From Flavobacterium sp. UBA6135 (GTDB lineage: Bacteria; Bacteroidota; Bacteroidia; Flavobacteriales; Flavobacteriaceae): 64,000 bases of DNA. Under the pieces are notes generated by a model, which was not told the DNA's origin, did not search any database, and worked only from the letters and a program-made list of their open reading frames with translations. Below are positions 50,319 to 58,836 of this stretch, piece after piece (within the stretch, counting starts at the first letter, position 1; each line of letters begins with the position of its first letter). The stretch is taken from the NCBI RefSeq assembly GCF_002428305.1, contig NZ_DIVJ01000005.1:1-64000 (forward strand), given 5' to 3'. A program made the translations under genes and the position numbers.

Positions 50319-50873
50319 ATGGAATCAGAAAAACTGCTACAAATACTTATCGAGCAAACCCGACAAAACAGCAACCAAGTAGAACAACTGAAAAACTACG
50401 ACTTGGCTACTTTAACTTGGAAAGACCAGCCCGATTCGTGGAATGTTTTGGAATGTTTGGAACATTTGAATTTGTATGGTGCTTTTTACTTACCACAAAT
50501 AGAACATAAAATCAAAAATGCCACCTCACAAGGCGAACCCGAATTCAACAGTAGCTTTTTAGGTGATTACTTTGCAAAAAGCATGTTACCTAAATCGAAA
50601 ATGGTTAAAATGAAAACTTTTAAAAGTAAAAATCCGATTCGTGCCCAATTAGACAAAAAGGTTATTGATATATTTTTAACACAACAACTTCAGCTAATTG
50701 ATTTGTTGAACAAATCGAGAAACGTCAGCTTGAACAAGGTGAAAATTACAACTACTTTTCCCTTACTTACACTTAAATTGGGCGATACCTTTCGCTTTTT
50801 GATAAATCACAACATAAGGCATTTACATCAAGTGGATGGGGTTTTGTCTAAAATGAAAATAAATAAGCGGTAA
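50319..50873 (+). CDS. DinB-like (DUF1569/DinB_2) protein
   Basis: A 184-aa four-helix DinB/YfiT-like metal-dependent protein. The layout is typical: KDQPDSWNVLECLEHLNLYG with one His, and HNIRHLHQVDGVL at the C-terminus with the His ligands. Many members are thiol-dependent S-transferases acting with bacillithiol or mycothiol, but no substrate is known here. I use the ATG at 50319; the TTG at 50292 overlaps the -7-like element. The promoter carries a FNR/CRP-like box. It directly follows the regulator gene. Confidence 0.88.
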   Translation: MESEKLLQILIEQTRQNSNQVEQLKNYDLATLTWKDQPDSWNVLECLEHLNLYGAFYLPQIEHKIKNATSQGEPEFNSSFLGDYFAKSMLPKSKMVKMKTFKSKNPIRAQLDKKVIDIFLTQQLQLIDLLNKSRNVSLNKVKITTTFPLLTLKLGDTFRFLINHNIRHLHQVDGVLSKMKINKR

Positions 50874-50954
50874 CCATGCGTGCTAGTGAATAGTTGAAGT
50901 AGTTATTTAGTTACGGAATTTTGTTAAATAACCTATTACTATTCTATTTCAAAA

Positions 50955-51518
50955 TCAATTTGATTCCATTTGCAGGACTATTTGATTTTTAAATAGGGCA
51001 TAAATATCAATACTTATAAATTTTCCATCTTTTATTTCATAGTCTTTCATTGTTCCTTCGTGGTTGAACATCAATTTTTGCAGGGCCTTTTTGCAGTTCC
51101 AATTTTCGGTTTCTACAAGTGCTTCTATTCGGTGTAGGTCTAAGTGATTAAAACCATACCTGCAGAGTAGCGGGAGGATTTGGCTCATGATGCCTTGTCC
51201 CCAAAAATCTTTCAGTAGCCAAAATCCAATTTCTGCTTTTTTATGTTCTTTACTGCGATTGTTAAATCCGCCACCACCATAAAAAGTTTGGTTGTCTAAC
51301 GAACAAATGGCCCACCATATTCCGGTTTCATTTTCTTCTAAATCGGTAAAGAACTGCAACTGCTCTTTTGTTTCTTCGAGAGTACTAAAACTTATACCGT
51401 AGTATTTTATAACGTCCGGATCTGATAATCCATTAAAAATAGCTGCTAAGTCGCTTCCTATAAATTGTCGTAGTAAAAATTTTTCTGTTTGTAGTGTGGG
51501 GAAATTGTTGGTTGTCAT
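50955..51518 (-). CDS. GNAT acetyltransferase (RimJ/RimL-like)
   Basis: A 187-aa acetyltransferase of the Acetyltransf_3 type: FPTLQTEKFLLRQFIGSDLA at the start, AEIGFWLLKDFWGQGIMSQI for acetyl-CoA binding, and HRIEALVETENWNCKKALQK in the C-terminal part. Such enzymes modify N-terminal Ala or Ser of ribosomal proteins or act on small amines; the target here is unknown. A -7 element (51566-51573) lies about 48 bp upstream on the minus strand. It is a single gene between the DinB-like gene and the DUF5694 gene. Confidence 0.9.
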   Translation of the reverse strand: MTTNNFPTLQTEKFLLRQFIGSDLAAIFNGLSDPDVIKYYGISFSTLEETKEQLQFFTDLEENETGIWWAICSLDNQTFYGGGGFNNRSKEHKKAEIGFWLLKDFWGQGIMSQILPLLCRYGFNHLDLHRIEALVETENWNCKKALQKLMFNHEGTMKDYEIKDGKFISIDIYALFKNQIVLQMESN

Positions 51519-51565
51519 TTTCTTGTTTACTAGTTTTAGGTCTAACGCTATTGTATTTACAAATC

Positions 51566-51573
51566 CAAATATA
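51566..51573 (-). promoter_or_regulatory. -7 element (TATATTTG) of the GNAT gene
   Basis: A perfect TAnnTTTG match on the minus strand, 47 bp upstream of the start. Confidence 0.45.
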
Positions 51574-51632
51574 ACAAAAGTGCGTTAGTATCAAGTTGCT
51601 CCTATTTTTTCAAAATCCTTTTTGACCGTGGT

Positions 51633-52481
51633 TTATTTCTCCAACACCTCTTTTAGTTCTACCACTTTTAAATTTTCATCTAAATCAATAAACTGTTTGA
51701 ACAGTGCCACATGGCTGGCTCCAAGAAGTATCACAATTTTTTTGTCTATTTCTGTTGTGCTTTTCTGAACCAACGAATACATCATTAAATTGCGTCGGTA
51801 CCAACTTGCTACTAAATTGGCTCCGGCAAAATCAGTAATCCCTCCGGCTCGATTAAACAACGAAATATAGGAACCCAAGTCTAGATCTCTAAGACTTTGT
51901 TCATTGTAGGCTACCATTAGCTGGGTAAGTGTCATTTTTTTTCTGTTATCATTGTCCTTTACTTCAAACTCTTTAATGCGAGAAAAGATTTTTTCCTTTA
52001 AAGCAATTTGGTTTGCCCTTTCTAAGGAAAGCATCAAACTATCAAATGGGAATACCGTTTTTACATCAATGGCATACACTTTTTTGTGGTTGCACAATTT
52101 GGCAATCCTAAAACCCAGTTGAAAAATCTCATTTTCTTTAAAAAAGGAAGTGGTTGGGTGCTTTTTAGCTATATATTCAAAATAGGTATTGTCAACATAC
52201 AAGGAATACAAAGAGTCTAATTTGACCCCCTGGTTATAATCCCATTCAACAAATAGCTTATCCGGTGCAAACGCTTTTATTTTGTTGGCTATGTTGTCAA
52301 GTTCTGCTTGAGATGCTTGGGACAAGACATCAAACTTATCTGTTTTTGCTAAGTCCAAACCGGGATTGTGGAAGTGAAAAGTGCCAATTAATAACACCTC
52401 CTTTTGTTTGGTTGGCTGTTGAGCGGATGTTTCTTTTGTTAGAAAAAGAAATGTAAGTAGCAATAAAATAGTATGTTTCAT
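51633..52481 (-). CDS. DUF5694 / TraB-like secreted protein
   Basis: A 282-aa exported protein (signal peptide MKHTILLLLTFLFLTKETSAQ) of the DUF5694 family, which is distantly related to TraB/ChaN-like proteins. Motifs are VLLIGTFHFHNPGLDLAKTD near residue 30, KLFVEWDY, and the late ILLGASHVALFKQF. These two His-containing motifs mirror the GSMH and GAAH motifs of the TraB/GumN protein at 3466. A metal-binding role is likely but unproven. It is divergent from recX, with about 110 bp between starts. Confidence 0.85.
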   Translation of the reverse strand: MKHTILLLLTFLFLTKETSAQQPTKQKEVLLIGTFHFHNPGLDLAKTDKFDVLSQASQAELDNIANKIKAFAPDKLFVEWDYNQGVKLDSLYSLYVDNTYFEYIAKKHPTTSFFKENEIFQLGFRIAKLCNHKKVYAIDVKTVFPFDSLMLSLERANQIALKEKIFSRIKEFEVKDNDNRKKMTLTQLMVAYNEQSLRDLDLGSYISLFNRAGGITDFAGANLVASWYRRNLMMYSLVQKSTTEIDKKIVILLGASHVALFKQFIDLDENLKVVELKEVLEK

Positions 52482-52562
52482 TAGTTTCTTTATTAAAAAA
52501 AGACGATAGTATTGTATAAATGTTACAACAAAGGAAAATTGTCGTACCTATCCAAATAAATG

Positions 52563-52570
52563 TATTTTTG
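52563..52570 (+). promoter_or_regulatory. -7 element (TATTTTTG) of recX
   Basis: A perfect TAnnTTTG match, 22 bp upstream of the chosen recX ATG. It overlaps the alternative ATG at 52560. Confidence 0.45.
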
Positions 52571-52592
52571 TAGCACCACACGATGGGCTGTT

Positions 52593-53063
52593 ATGGATAA
52601 AAAAGTTACTTATTCGGATTGCATCAAAAAAATGGAATACTATTGTTCCTATCAGGAGCGGTGTCATCAGGAAGTGGTGCAAAAACTTCGTTCGTGTCCG
52701 TTAACCAATTTGGAACAAGATGAAATTGTGGTGCATTTGATTGCTTACAACTTTTTAAACGAAGAAAGGTTTGCCAAAACTTTTGCCATCAGTAAGTTTC
52801 ACCAAAAAAAATGGGGTAACATTCGTATAAAAAACGAATTAAAGCAACGACAAGTAATAGATCGGTTGATTCAATCTGCATTGCGGGATATTTCTTCAGA
52901 AGAATATGAAACTACCTTCGAACAACTCGCTACTAAAATCTGGGAGACTATTTCTGAACGCAATGCGATGAAAAAATTCAAGAAGTGTTGCGACTATCTT
53001 CTTCGCAAAGGTTGGGAAACGGATTTGGTGTATGCAAAAATAAAATCGCTTTCTGAGAAATAG
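52593..53063 (+). CDS. recX: RecX regulatory protein
   Basis: RecX inhibits or modulates RecA filament growth. The 156-aa protein has the three-helix repeats of the family: DCIKKMEYYCSYQERCHQEV, FLNEERFAKTFAISKFHQKK and KFKKCCDYLLRKGWETDLVY. I start at the ATG at 52593, because the upstream ATG at 52560 overlaps a -7 element. recA is not in the window. The gene is followed by about 490 bp of gene-free AT-rich DNA. Confidence 0.93.
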   Translation: MDKKVTYSDCIKKMEYYCSYQERCHQEVVQKLRSCPLTNLEQDEIVVHLIAYNFLNEERFAKTFAISKFHQKKWGNIRIKNELKQRQVIDRLIQSALRDISSEEYETTFEQLATKIWETISERNAMKKFKKCCDYLLRKGWETDLVYAKIKSLSEK

Positions 53064-53338
53064 CATAAATAATGATTGTTCGATTATTTTGGTTTACCAC
53101 TGATCCGAAGATTCAATATTTGATTTCTTTTTAGATTATTCGAATCTTTGAATTTTTATTATTTCGATTCTTTATAATCAGCTATTTCATAACGATTTTC
53201 TAATTAAACAAACACCGACTAACTACCTTTTTCTACAAAAAAAGTAATACCATTTTAAATACTTTTCAAAACATTTAAAAAAAACTTATAGACATTTAGA
53301 ATTTGGATTGTAAATTTTAATTAATTCATAACAATTTG

Positions 53339-53433
53339 TGCATTTAGTCGATTATTTTGATTTTTTTTTAATTCTTTTTAAAATTCGTTAGAATAAATAT
53401 AATTCCTCTTGTAAAAACCTGCATTTAATCGAG
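53339..53433. promoter_or_regulatory. Two copies of a TGCATTTAnTCGA motif upstream of the T9SS cargo gene
   Basis: TGCATTTAGTCGAT (53339-53352) and TGCATTTAATCGAG (53420-53433). The same word in opposite orientation (ATCGACAAAATGCA) occurs twice upstream of the next paralogue. The rest of 53064-53550 is gene-free and very AT-rich. Confidence 0.45.
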
Positions 53434-53550
53434 TTTCTATGTTGTATGTCGAAAAAACTAGGCTTCTTGTTTATTTGTGCAGAATTTTGTCTCTCCAAAT
53501 CCAGCCCTATAGCGTTTTTAATTATTTAATAATGGAAAACTTAACAAATC

Positions 53551-56016
53551 ATGCGTACAAAATTATTACTTATTATCGCCCTGATAAGTACCTTTGGGGT
53601 ACTTAGTCAAAACCCTGGAGATTATCGATCTAAAGGAGCGGGTCCAGTTGCTTGGAATCTAGCTTCAAGTTGGGAAGTTTACAACGGCACCAATTGGGTA
53701 GATGCTACAAATTATCCTGGACAGATTAGCGGAGCTTTTGATGTTGAAATCGTGTCGGGCCATACCGTTACGATACCAACTAGTGCTAACTTTAATGCTT
53801 TAATGCCTTTTCAATTTGGCAACCTAACTGTAAACGGAGAAATCAATATTGCACTAAATCAAAATGTGTACATCAATGCGACTTCAACTATTGTTACACA
53901 AAATGTTGGAACAATTAATTTCTTAGGTAATGCTGATTTACATTTTCCTGAAAACATGTCTTTATCAGTGCATCCGGGTGGCTTAATACCTGCCGAAAAC
54001 AACAACACTTGCAATGCTTCAAAAAGAATTTATATAGGAACCGTATTATTTTCAACTTGTAACGGAAATGGCCCAGGTGACCCGGTTTCATTTTTTGAAT
54101 TGATGCAGTCTAATGGTACATTATTAAGCATCATTACTGCTGCATTCGCAGACTGTAATGCGTCTGTTTTTAATGTTTCGCTAGTTCCTAGTTATGTTGG
54201 AGTTGCCGGAAACAATACAACATTCAGTTGGTCAATTAAACAACCCAATAATATTGTAATTAATTCAACAAATAATCCTTTAGTTTTAGATTTAAATCAA
54301 TACGGTGTCTATGAGATTAATTTAACCTATATTACTACTATTAGTGGCCAGCCTTTTTCACATACCCGAAAAGTTACTTACGATAACAAACTATTAGTTT
54401 GGAACGGAACTTCTTGGACAAACAATGAAGTACCTACACTAGAATCTCGTGCAATAATTGCTGCTAATTATTCCGGGGCTTCTTTCAGCAGTTGTTTTTT
54501 AAAAATAAATAATGATGCTACTCTAACTATCCATCCAAACAATTATGTGGAAGTAGAAGGTAGTATTGATAATCAAGGGGCAATTGTAATTGAAAGCGGA
54601 GGTAGCTTAGTGCAAAATGATGATGCATCAACTTTCTCTGGAAACAGTATTACAGTCAAAAGAACTTCCAGACCTATGAAGAGAAATGATTATGTCTATT
54701 GGGGTTCTCCGGTTCAAGAAAATGTAATCGAACAAATTCCGACTTTATTTGATAAAAAATTCAGATGGCAAGCGGGAGCCAATGCCAATTGGTTTGATTT
54801 GACAACAACAACACCAAGTCCGGGCAACGGATTCATTACAAGATACAGAAACCCTGATCCGACTATTGTAGCACCTACTCCAATAACATTCACCTTTACA
54901 GGAAAGCCTAATAATGGCGTTGTAACTGCACCTGTTAGCTTTGTGGATAATGTTGCAACGAATTATAGTAACTACAATTTATTGGCAAACCCCTATCCAA
55001 GCGGTATCGATGCAGCAAAATTTATAGAAGCAAATAATAACGTTCTTTCTGGAACCATTCATTTTTGGACATCAGTAACATTATATTCAGGAACTGGTGA
55101 ATATAACGTCATGGATTATGCTACTTGGAATAAAAGTGGCTCTAATGCCCCAGATAGTACTACTGATAATGAAGATTTAGACCCAAGAGGAACTATTGCT
55201 TCCGGTCAAGGTATATTTGTTCAAGCAAAAGCAAATAGCACCGCTCTGTTCAACAACGCTATGCGTAAAAAGGATGAGAATAATCAATTTTTCAGAACAG
55301 CAAACCCACTTAAGAGTAACCAACACATTTCAACACAAAGACAAAGAAACCGTATTTGGTTAACCCTATCAAATAACAAAGGGGCGTTTAGAAATATGAT
55401 GGTTGGTTATATTGAAGGAGCAACAAATGGATTTGAAGATGCATTTGACGGCATAAGCTTTACATCCAACAACATCGATTTTTATAGTGTATTAGAAGAT
55501 AAAAACTTAGCCATACAAGGTAGAGCTCTTCCATTCAAAGAAGATGATGTTGTTGCTATTGGATTCAAAACAAACGAAGCAGGAAACTACTCGATACAAA
55601 TCAACGGACAAGACGGATTTTTTGAGAAAGGTTTTCCGGTATACCTTCATGATAAAACCAATAATACCTATCATAATTTAAGAAATGGGGCTTTCAGTTT
55701 CAACACAACCGTAGGATCTTTCAATAATCGATTTGAACTACTTTATGATATAGAAAAGGCTACTTATAGTGGAGACATCATTGAAAATGAGGTATTGACT
55801 TATGGTTCTGAAAAATCCATCTACATTTTTTCTAAGGAGTTAAAAATTAAAAAGGTGCAAGTATATGATATTTTAGGTAAACTATTATTTTCAAATACGT
55901 CTTTAGACACAAATGAATTTACGACTCCACTACAAACTAAAAGTAAATCATTTTTGATAATTAAAACCGTTTTAGAGAATAACACTACAGATACTCAAAA
56001 AATTATTTTGCACTAA
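53551..56016 (+). CDS. Secreted T9SS cargo protein (paralogue 2)
   Basis: An 821-aa exported protein (signal peptide MRTKLLLIIALISTFGVLSQ). The N-terminal part starts NPGDYRSKGAGPVAWNLASS and then runs into beta-helix-like strands (NFNALMPFQFGNLTVNGEIN). From about residue 370 it carries the module RPMKRNDYVYWGSPVQENVI, shared with the genes at 42296 and 56359, to the C-terminal T9SS-like end (VYDILGKLLFSNTSLD .. TDTQKIILH). Function unknown. It lies directly upstream of its tandem paralogue and may be controlled through the TGCATTTA motifs. Confidence 0.87.
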   Translation: MRTKLLLIIALISTFGVLSQNPGDYRSKGAGPVAWNLASSWEVYNGTNWVDATNYPGQISGAFDVEIVSGHTVTIPTSANFNALMPFQFGNLTVNGEINIALNQNVYINATSTIVTQNVGTINFLGNADLHFPENMSLSVHPGGLIPAENNNTCNASKRIYIGTVLFSTCNGNGPGDPVSFFELMQSNGTLLSIITAAFADCNASVFNVSLVPSYVGVAGNNTTFSWSIKQPNNIVINSTNNPLVLDLNQYGVYEINLTYITTISGQPFSHTRKVTYDNKLLVWNGTSWTNNEVPTLESRAIIAANYSGASFSSCFLKINNDATLTIHPNNYVEVEGSIDNQGAIVIESGGSLVQNDDASTFSGNSITVKRTSRPMKRNDYVYWGSPVQENVIEQIPTLFDKKFRWQAGANANWFDLTTTTPSPGNGFITRYRNPDPTIVAPTPITFTFTGKPNNGVVTAPVSFVDNVATNYSNYNLLANPYPSGIDAAKFIEANNNVLSGTIHFWTSVTLYSGTGEYNVMDYATWNKSGSNAPDSTTDNEDLDPRGTIASGQGIFVQAKANSTALFNNAMRKKDENNQFFRTANPLKSNQHISTQRQRNRIWLTLSNNKGAFRNMMVGYIEGATNGFEDAFDGISFTSNNIDFYSVLEDKNLAIQGRALPFKEDDVVAIGFKTNEAGNYSIQINGQDGFFEKGFPVYLHDKTNNTYHNLRNGAFSFNTTVGSFNNRFELLYDIEKATYSGDIIENEVLTYGSEKSIYIFSKELKIKKVQVYDILGKLLFSNTSLDTNEFTTPLQTKSKSFLIIKTVLENNTTDTQKIILH

Positions 56017-56046
56017 AGAAAAATATAGTTAAACCCTAATACTTAA

Positions 56047-56077
56047 AAAACCGCAAAGTGAAATTTGCGGTTTTTTT
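56047..56077 (+). terminator. Intrinsic terminator after paralogue 2
   Basis: The stem AAACCGCAAA/TTTGCGGTTT is followed by T-rich sequence. Confidence 0.8.
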
Positions 56078-56200
56078 CAACTTAATTCTTTGTGTATAAT
56101 TTCCTATAATACGCACAATGTGTTGATTTTTAACGCATTTTATTAATTCTTACAAAATAAAAATCAAGTAAAAATAGAAATTATAATTTTGTAAGATATA

Positions 56201-56301
56201 ATCGATTAAATGATTATTTTAATCGACAAGATGCATTTATTTTATGTCGTTTAATAAAAATTGATTAATTATATTTTATATTTTATCGACAAAATGCATC
56301 G
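56201..56301. promoter_or_regulatory. Two copies of ATCGACAARATGCAT plus a palindrome, upstream of paralogue 3
   Basis: ATCGACAAGATGCAT (56222-56236) and ATCGACAAAATGCATCG (56285-56301) are 63 bp apart. The pair TCGATTAAA/TTTAATCGA (56202-56225) forms a perfect 9-bp-arm hairpin overlapping the first copy. The rest of 56017-56358 is gene-free. Confidence 0.5.
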
Positions 56302-56358
56302 TTTATAAAAAAAATTGTAATATTGCCCCGTCTATTAACCCTAAGTCTAAAATTAACC

Positions 56359-58785
56359 ATGCGTACAAAAATTGTAATGCTATTCTTGCTGGTCACAACC
56401 GGCAGTCTATTTTCGCAAGTCACGGGCGATTATCGAACCAATCAAAACAACGTCACTTTTAACAATCCTACCGGATGGCAAATCTATAACGGGTCGGGTT
56501 GGGTGAACGCAACAACTGCACCTTATGCAGTATCTTTTAACAACACTAATACCATTACCATTTTAAACCACACGGTTTCAACCGGAGAAAATGGTTCAAT
56601 TTCTCCCGCTCATTTGATTATTAACGGCACCTTAAACATTAACCATGGCGGAACAACAACAAATTCATTTTTAAATACCGGTAACATTACTATCAATGGA
56701 ACCAACGGCAAGTTAGATGTTGACAATGGCCGACGCATCAATATTCAAGGAAATGTTGTAGTAAATAATGGCGGCACATTTACCGTTGGAAATGGCAATA
56801 GTGATACCGCAGTTATAGTTGTTTATGGCAATTATACCAATGACGGTACAACAAAATTCGGCATGGCAGAAGTAATAATTGTGGGTAATTTAAATTCCAA
56901 TACTGCTTCGCAAATACAAAACAATGGAAATCTTATAGTTGGAGGCGATATCATTGGTATCTTTATCAATCAAGGCTCCGGTGGTCAATTTTACTTTATA
57001 GACCCTAATGCAACAATTAATATTAGCGTTCAAGGCGGTAATAATTCTATCGATCCCATAAATGGTTACCCGCCCGCTTATGCGGCTTTGATTAATGAAA
57101 TTTTTGGTTCTTGCTTATCACTCATAACTACAACTTGGGATGGAAGCACTTGGTCTAAAGGATTCCCTAATAACGGTGCAACAGTAGAAATATCAGGCCC
57201 TTACAACGGCCCTAGTTTTAATGCATGTAAATTAATAGTGACCACTACAGGTGTTTTAACAATAACAAACGGTAACTTTGTTAACGTAAGGCATGACATT
57301 ATAAACAATGGCACAATAGCCATTCAAAATGGTGGTAGTTTGGTACAAATTGATCCAAATGCAACTTATACGGGCAATAACCTCCTAATGACTCGCAACA
57401 CCCGAACCATGAAAGGATTGGATTATGTGTATTGGGGGAGTCCTATACAAGAAAATGTAGTCAGTCAAATTCCAAGTGATTTTGATAAAAAATATGTATG
57501 GAATACTACCGGAACTATTGATGGAGCCTGGGTGAATCTTGTAACTACAACACCGGGAAGAGGTTTTATTAGCCGAGTGAGAAATGTTGCTCCATATAAT
57601 GCAGGTGGCGGAACACTTTCGTTTACATTCGACGGAAAACCTAATAATGGAACCATTTCAGTTGAAGCAAATATCTATGACGGATCTTCTGATGTAACAG
57701 GAAATACAGTATTATTAGGAAACCCTTACCCTAGTGCTATTGATGCCGCACGATTTGTAAGAAACGCAACAAATCAGTCCTTGCAAATTAACACTTTGTA
57801 TTTTTGGACATCAAACACACAATATACTGGAGGTTCCTACTCACAATCCGATTATGCTTCATGGAACTTAACCGGAAGTACAACAACCTCAACAACTCCT
57901 TTAGAAAATCTGAGACCAAACGGAAAAATTGCCTCAGGCCAAGGGTTCTTTGTTAAACAATTGGTTGATGGCAATGTTCAGTTTGACAACAGCATGAGAA
58001 TTTTACAACAAAACACAAGCAACACATCTTTTTATAGAACATCCTCAGAAAACACTACACAATACGATAGTGTTTATGAATTCCAATACCCCCCTTTGAA
58101 CACGGAATATGATAGGTACTGGATTAATATAAAAGGAGCAAATACCAACATGTTCAGACAACTTTTGGTGGGATATGTGGAAGGGGCAACCAATGATTTT
58201 GACCTTTCTTATGATGCCGTAACTTTTACAAGTAGTACCATTGATGTCTATACTATTGTTAACAACAAAAATGTTACCATACAAGGCAAGGCTTTACCAT
58301 TTAGCAATCAAGATGTTGTTTACTTGGGTTATAAAGTTCCAACCGCCGGCACTTATACCTTTGAACTTGATAGTGCAGAAGGACTCTTCAATACAAACCA
58401 AGCGATCTATATAAAAGATACCACTACTGATACTTATCACAACCTAAAAGAGGCTCCTTTTACATTCACATCAGCAGCAGGTAGTTTTAACGAGCGTTTC
58501 CAGGTGCATTATGTGAACCAAATTTTAAGTGTCGATAATCCACTATTTAATGAAGATAGCGTTCTTATTTACGGTTCTAATAAAACAATTACAGCCGCAT
58601 CTACTGCTTCTAATATTACCGGAATCGAAATTTATGATGTTTTAGGAAAACGAATTTTCAGCAATATCAGCCTTGACACATCGGAATTTGTGACCAATAC
58701 TTTTGATTTGAATACTGCTTTCCTAATTGTAAAAGTAGTGTTGGAAAACAATAAAACAATAACCCGAAAAATTATTCTACAATAG
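56359..58785 (+). CDS. Secreted T9SS cargo protein (paralogue 3)
   Basis: An 808-aa exported protein. The start is the ATG at 56359 (MRTKIVMLFLLVTTGSLFSQ); the first six residues, apart from one, match paralogue 2, and the longer frame from TTG at 56323 lacks a signal peptide at its start. The N-terminal region starts VTGDYRTNQNNVTFNNPTGW, then beta-helix-like repeats. The shared module (TMKGLDYVYWGSPIQENVVS) starts near residue 346 and runs to the sorting end (IYDVLGKRIFSNISLD .. ITRKIILQ). The gene is very similar in layout to its upstream neighbour. Function unknown. Confidence 0.87.
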   Translation: MRTKIVMLFLLVTTGSLFSQVTGDYRTNQNNVTFNNPTGWQIYNGSGWVNATTAPYAVSFNNTNTITILNHTVSTGENGSISPAHLIINGTLNINHGGTTTNSFLNTGNITINGTNGKLDVDNGRRINIQGNVVVNNGGTFTVGNGNSDTAVIVVYGNYTNDGTTKFGMAEVIIVGNLNSNTASQIQNNGNLIVGGDIIGIFINQGSGGQFYFIDPNATINISVQGGNNSIDPINGYPPAYAALINEIFGSCLSLITTTWDGSTWSKGFPNNGATVEISGPYNGPSFNACKLIVTTTGVLTITNGNFVNVRHDIINNGTIAIQNGGSLVQIDPNATYTGNNLLMTRNTRTMKGLDYVYWGSPIQENVVSQIPSDFDKKYVWNTTGTIDGAWVNLVTTTPGRGFISRVRNVAPYNAGGGTLSFTFDGKPNNGTISVEANIYDGSSDVTGNTVLLGNPYPSAIDAARFVRNATNQSLQINTLYFWTSNTQYTGGSYSQSDYASWNLTGSTTTSTTPLENLRPNGKIASGQGFFVKQLVDGNVQFDNSMRILQQNTSNTSFYRTSSENTTQYDSVYEFQYPPLNTEYDRYWINIKGANTNMFRQLLVGYVEGATNDFDLSYDAVTFTSSTIDVYTIVNNKNVTIQGKALPFSNQDVVYLGYKVPTAGTYTFELDSAEGLFNTNQAIYIKDTTTDTYHNLKEAPFTFTSAAGSFNERFQVHYVNQILSVDNPLFNEDSVLIYGSNKTITAASTASNITGIEIYDVLGKRIFSNISLDTSEFVTNTFDLNTAFLIVKVVLENNKTITRKIILQ

Positions 58786-58807
58786 GTTACATTTTGTTAG
58801 TTAAGAA

Positions 58808-58836
58808 GTACCGCTCCAGTAGCGGTATTTTTTTTA
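58808..58836 (+). terminator. Intrinsic terminator after paralogue 3
   Basis: The stem TACCGCT/AGCGGTA is followed by T8. It overlaps the 3' end of the convergent ketoacyl synthase gene. Confidence 0.75.
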
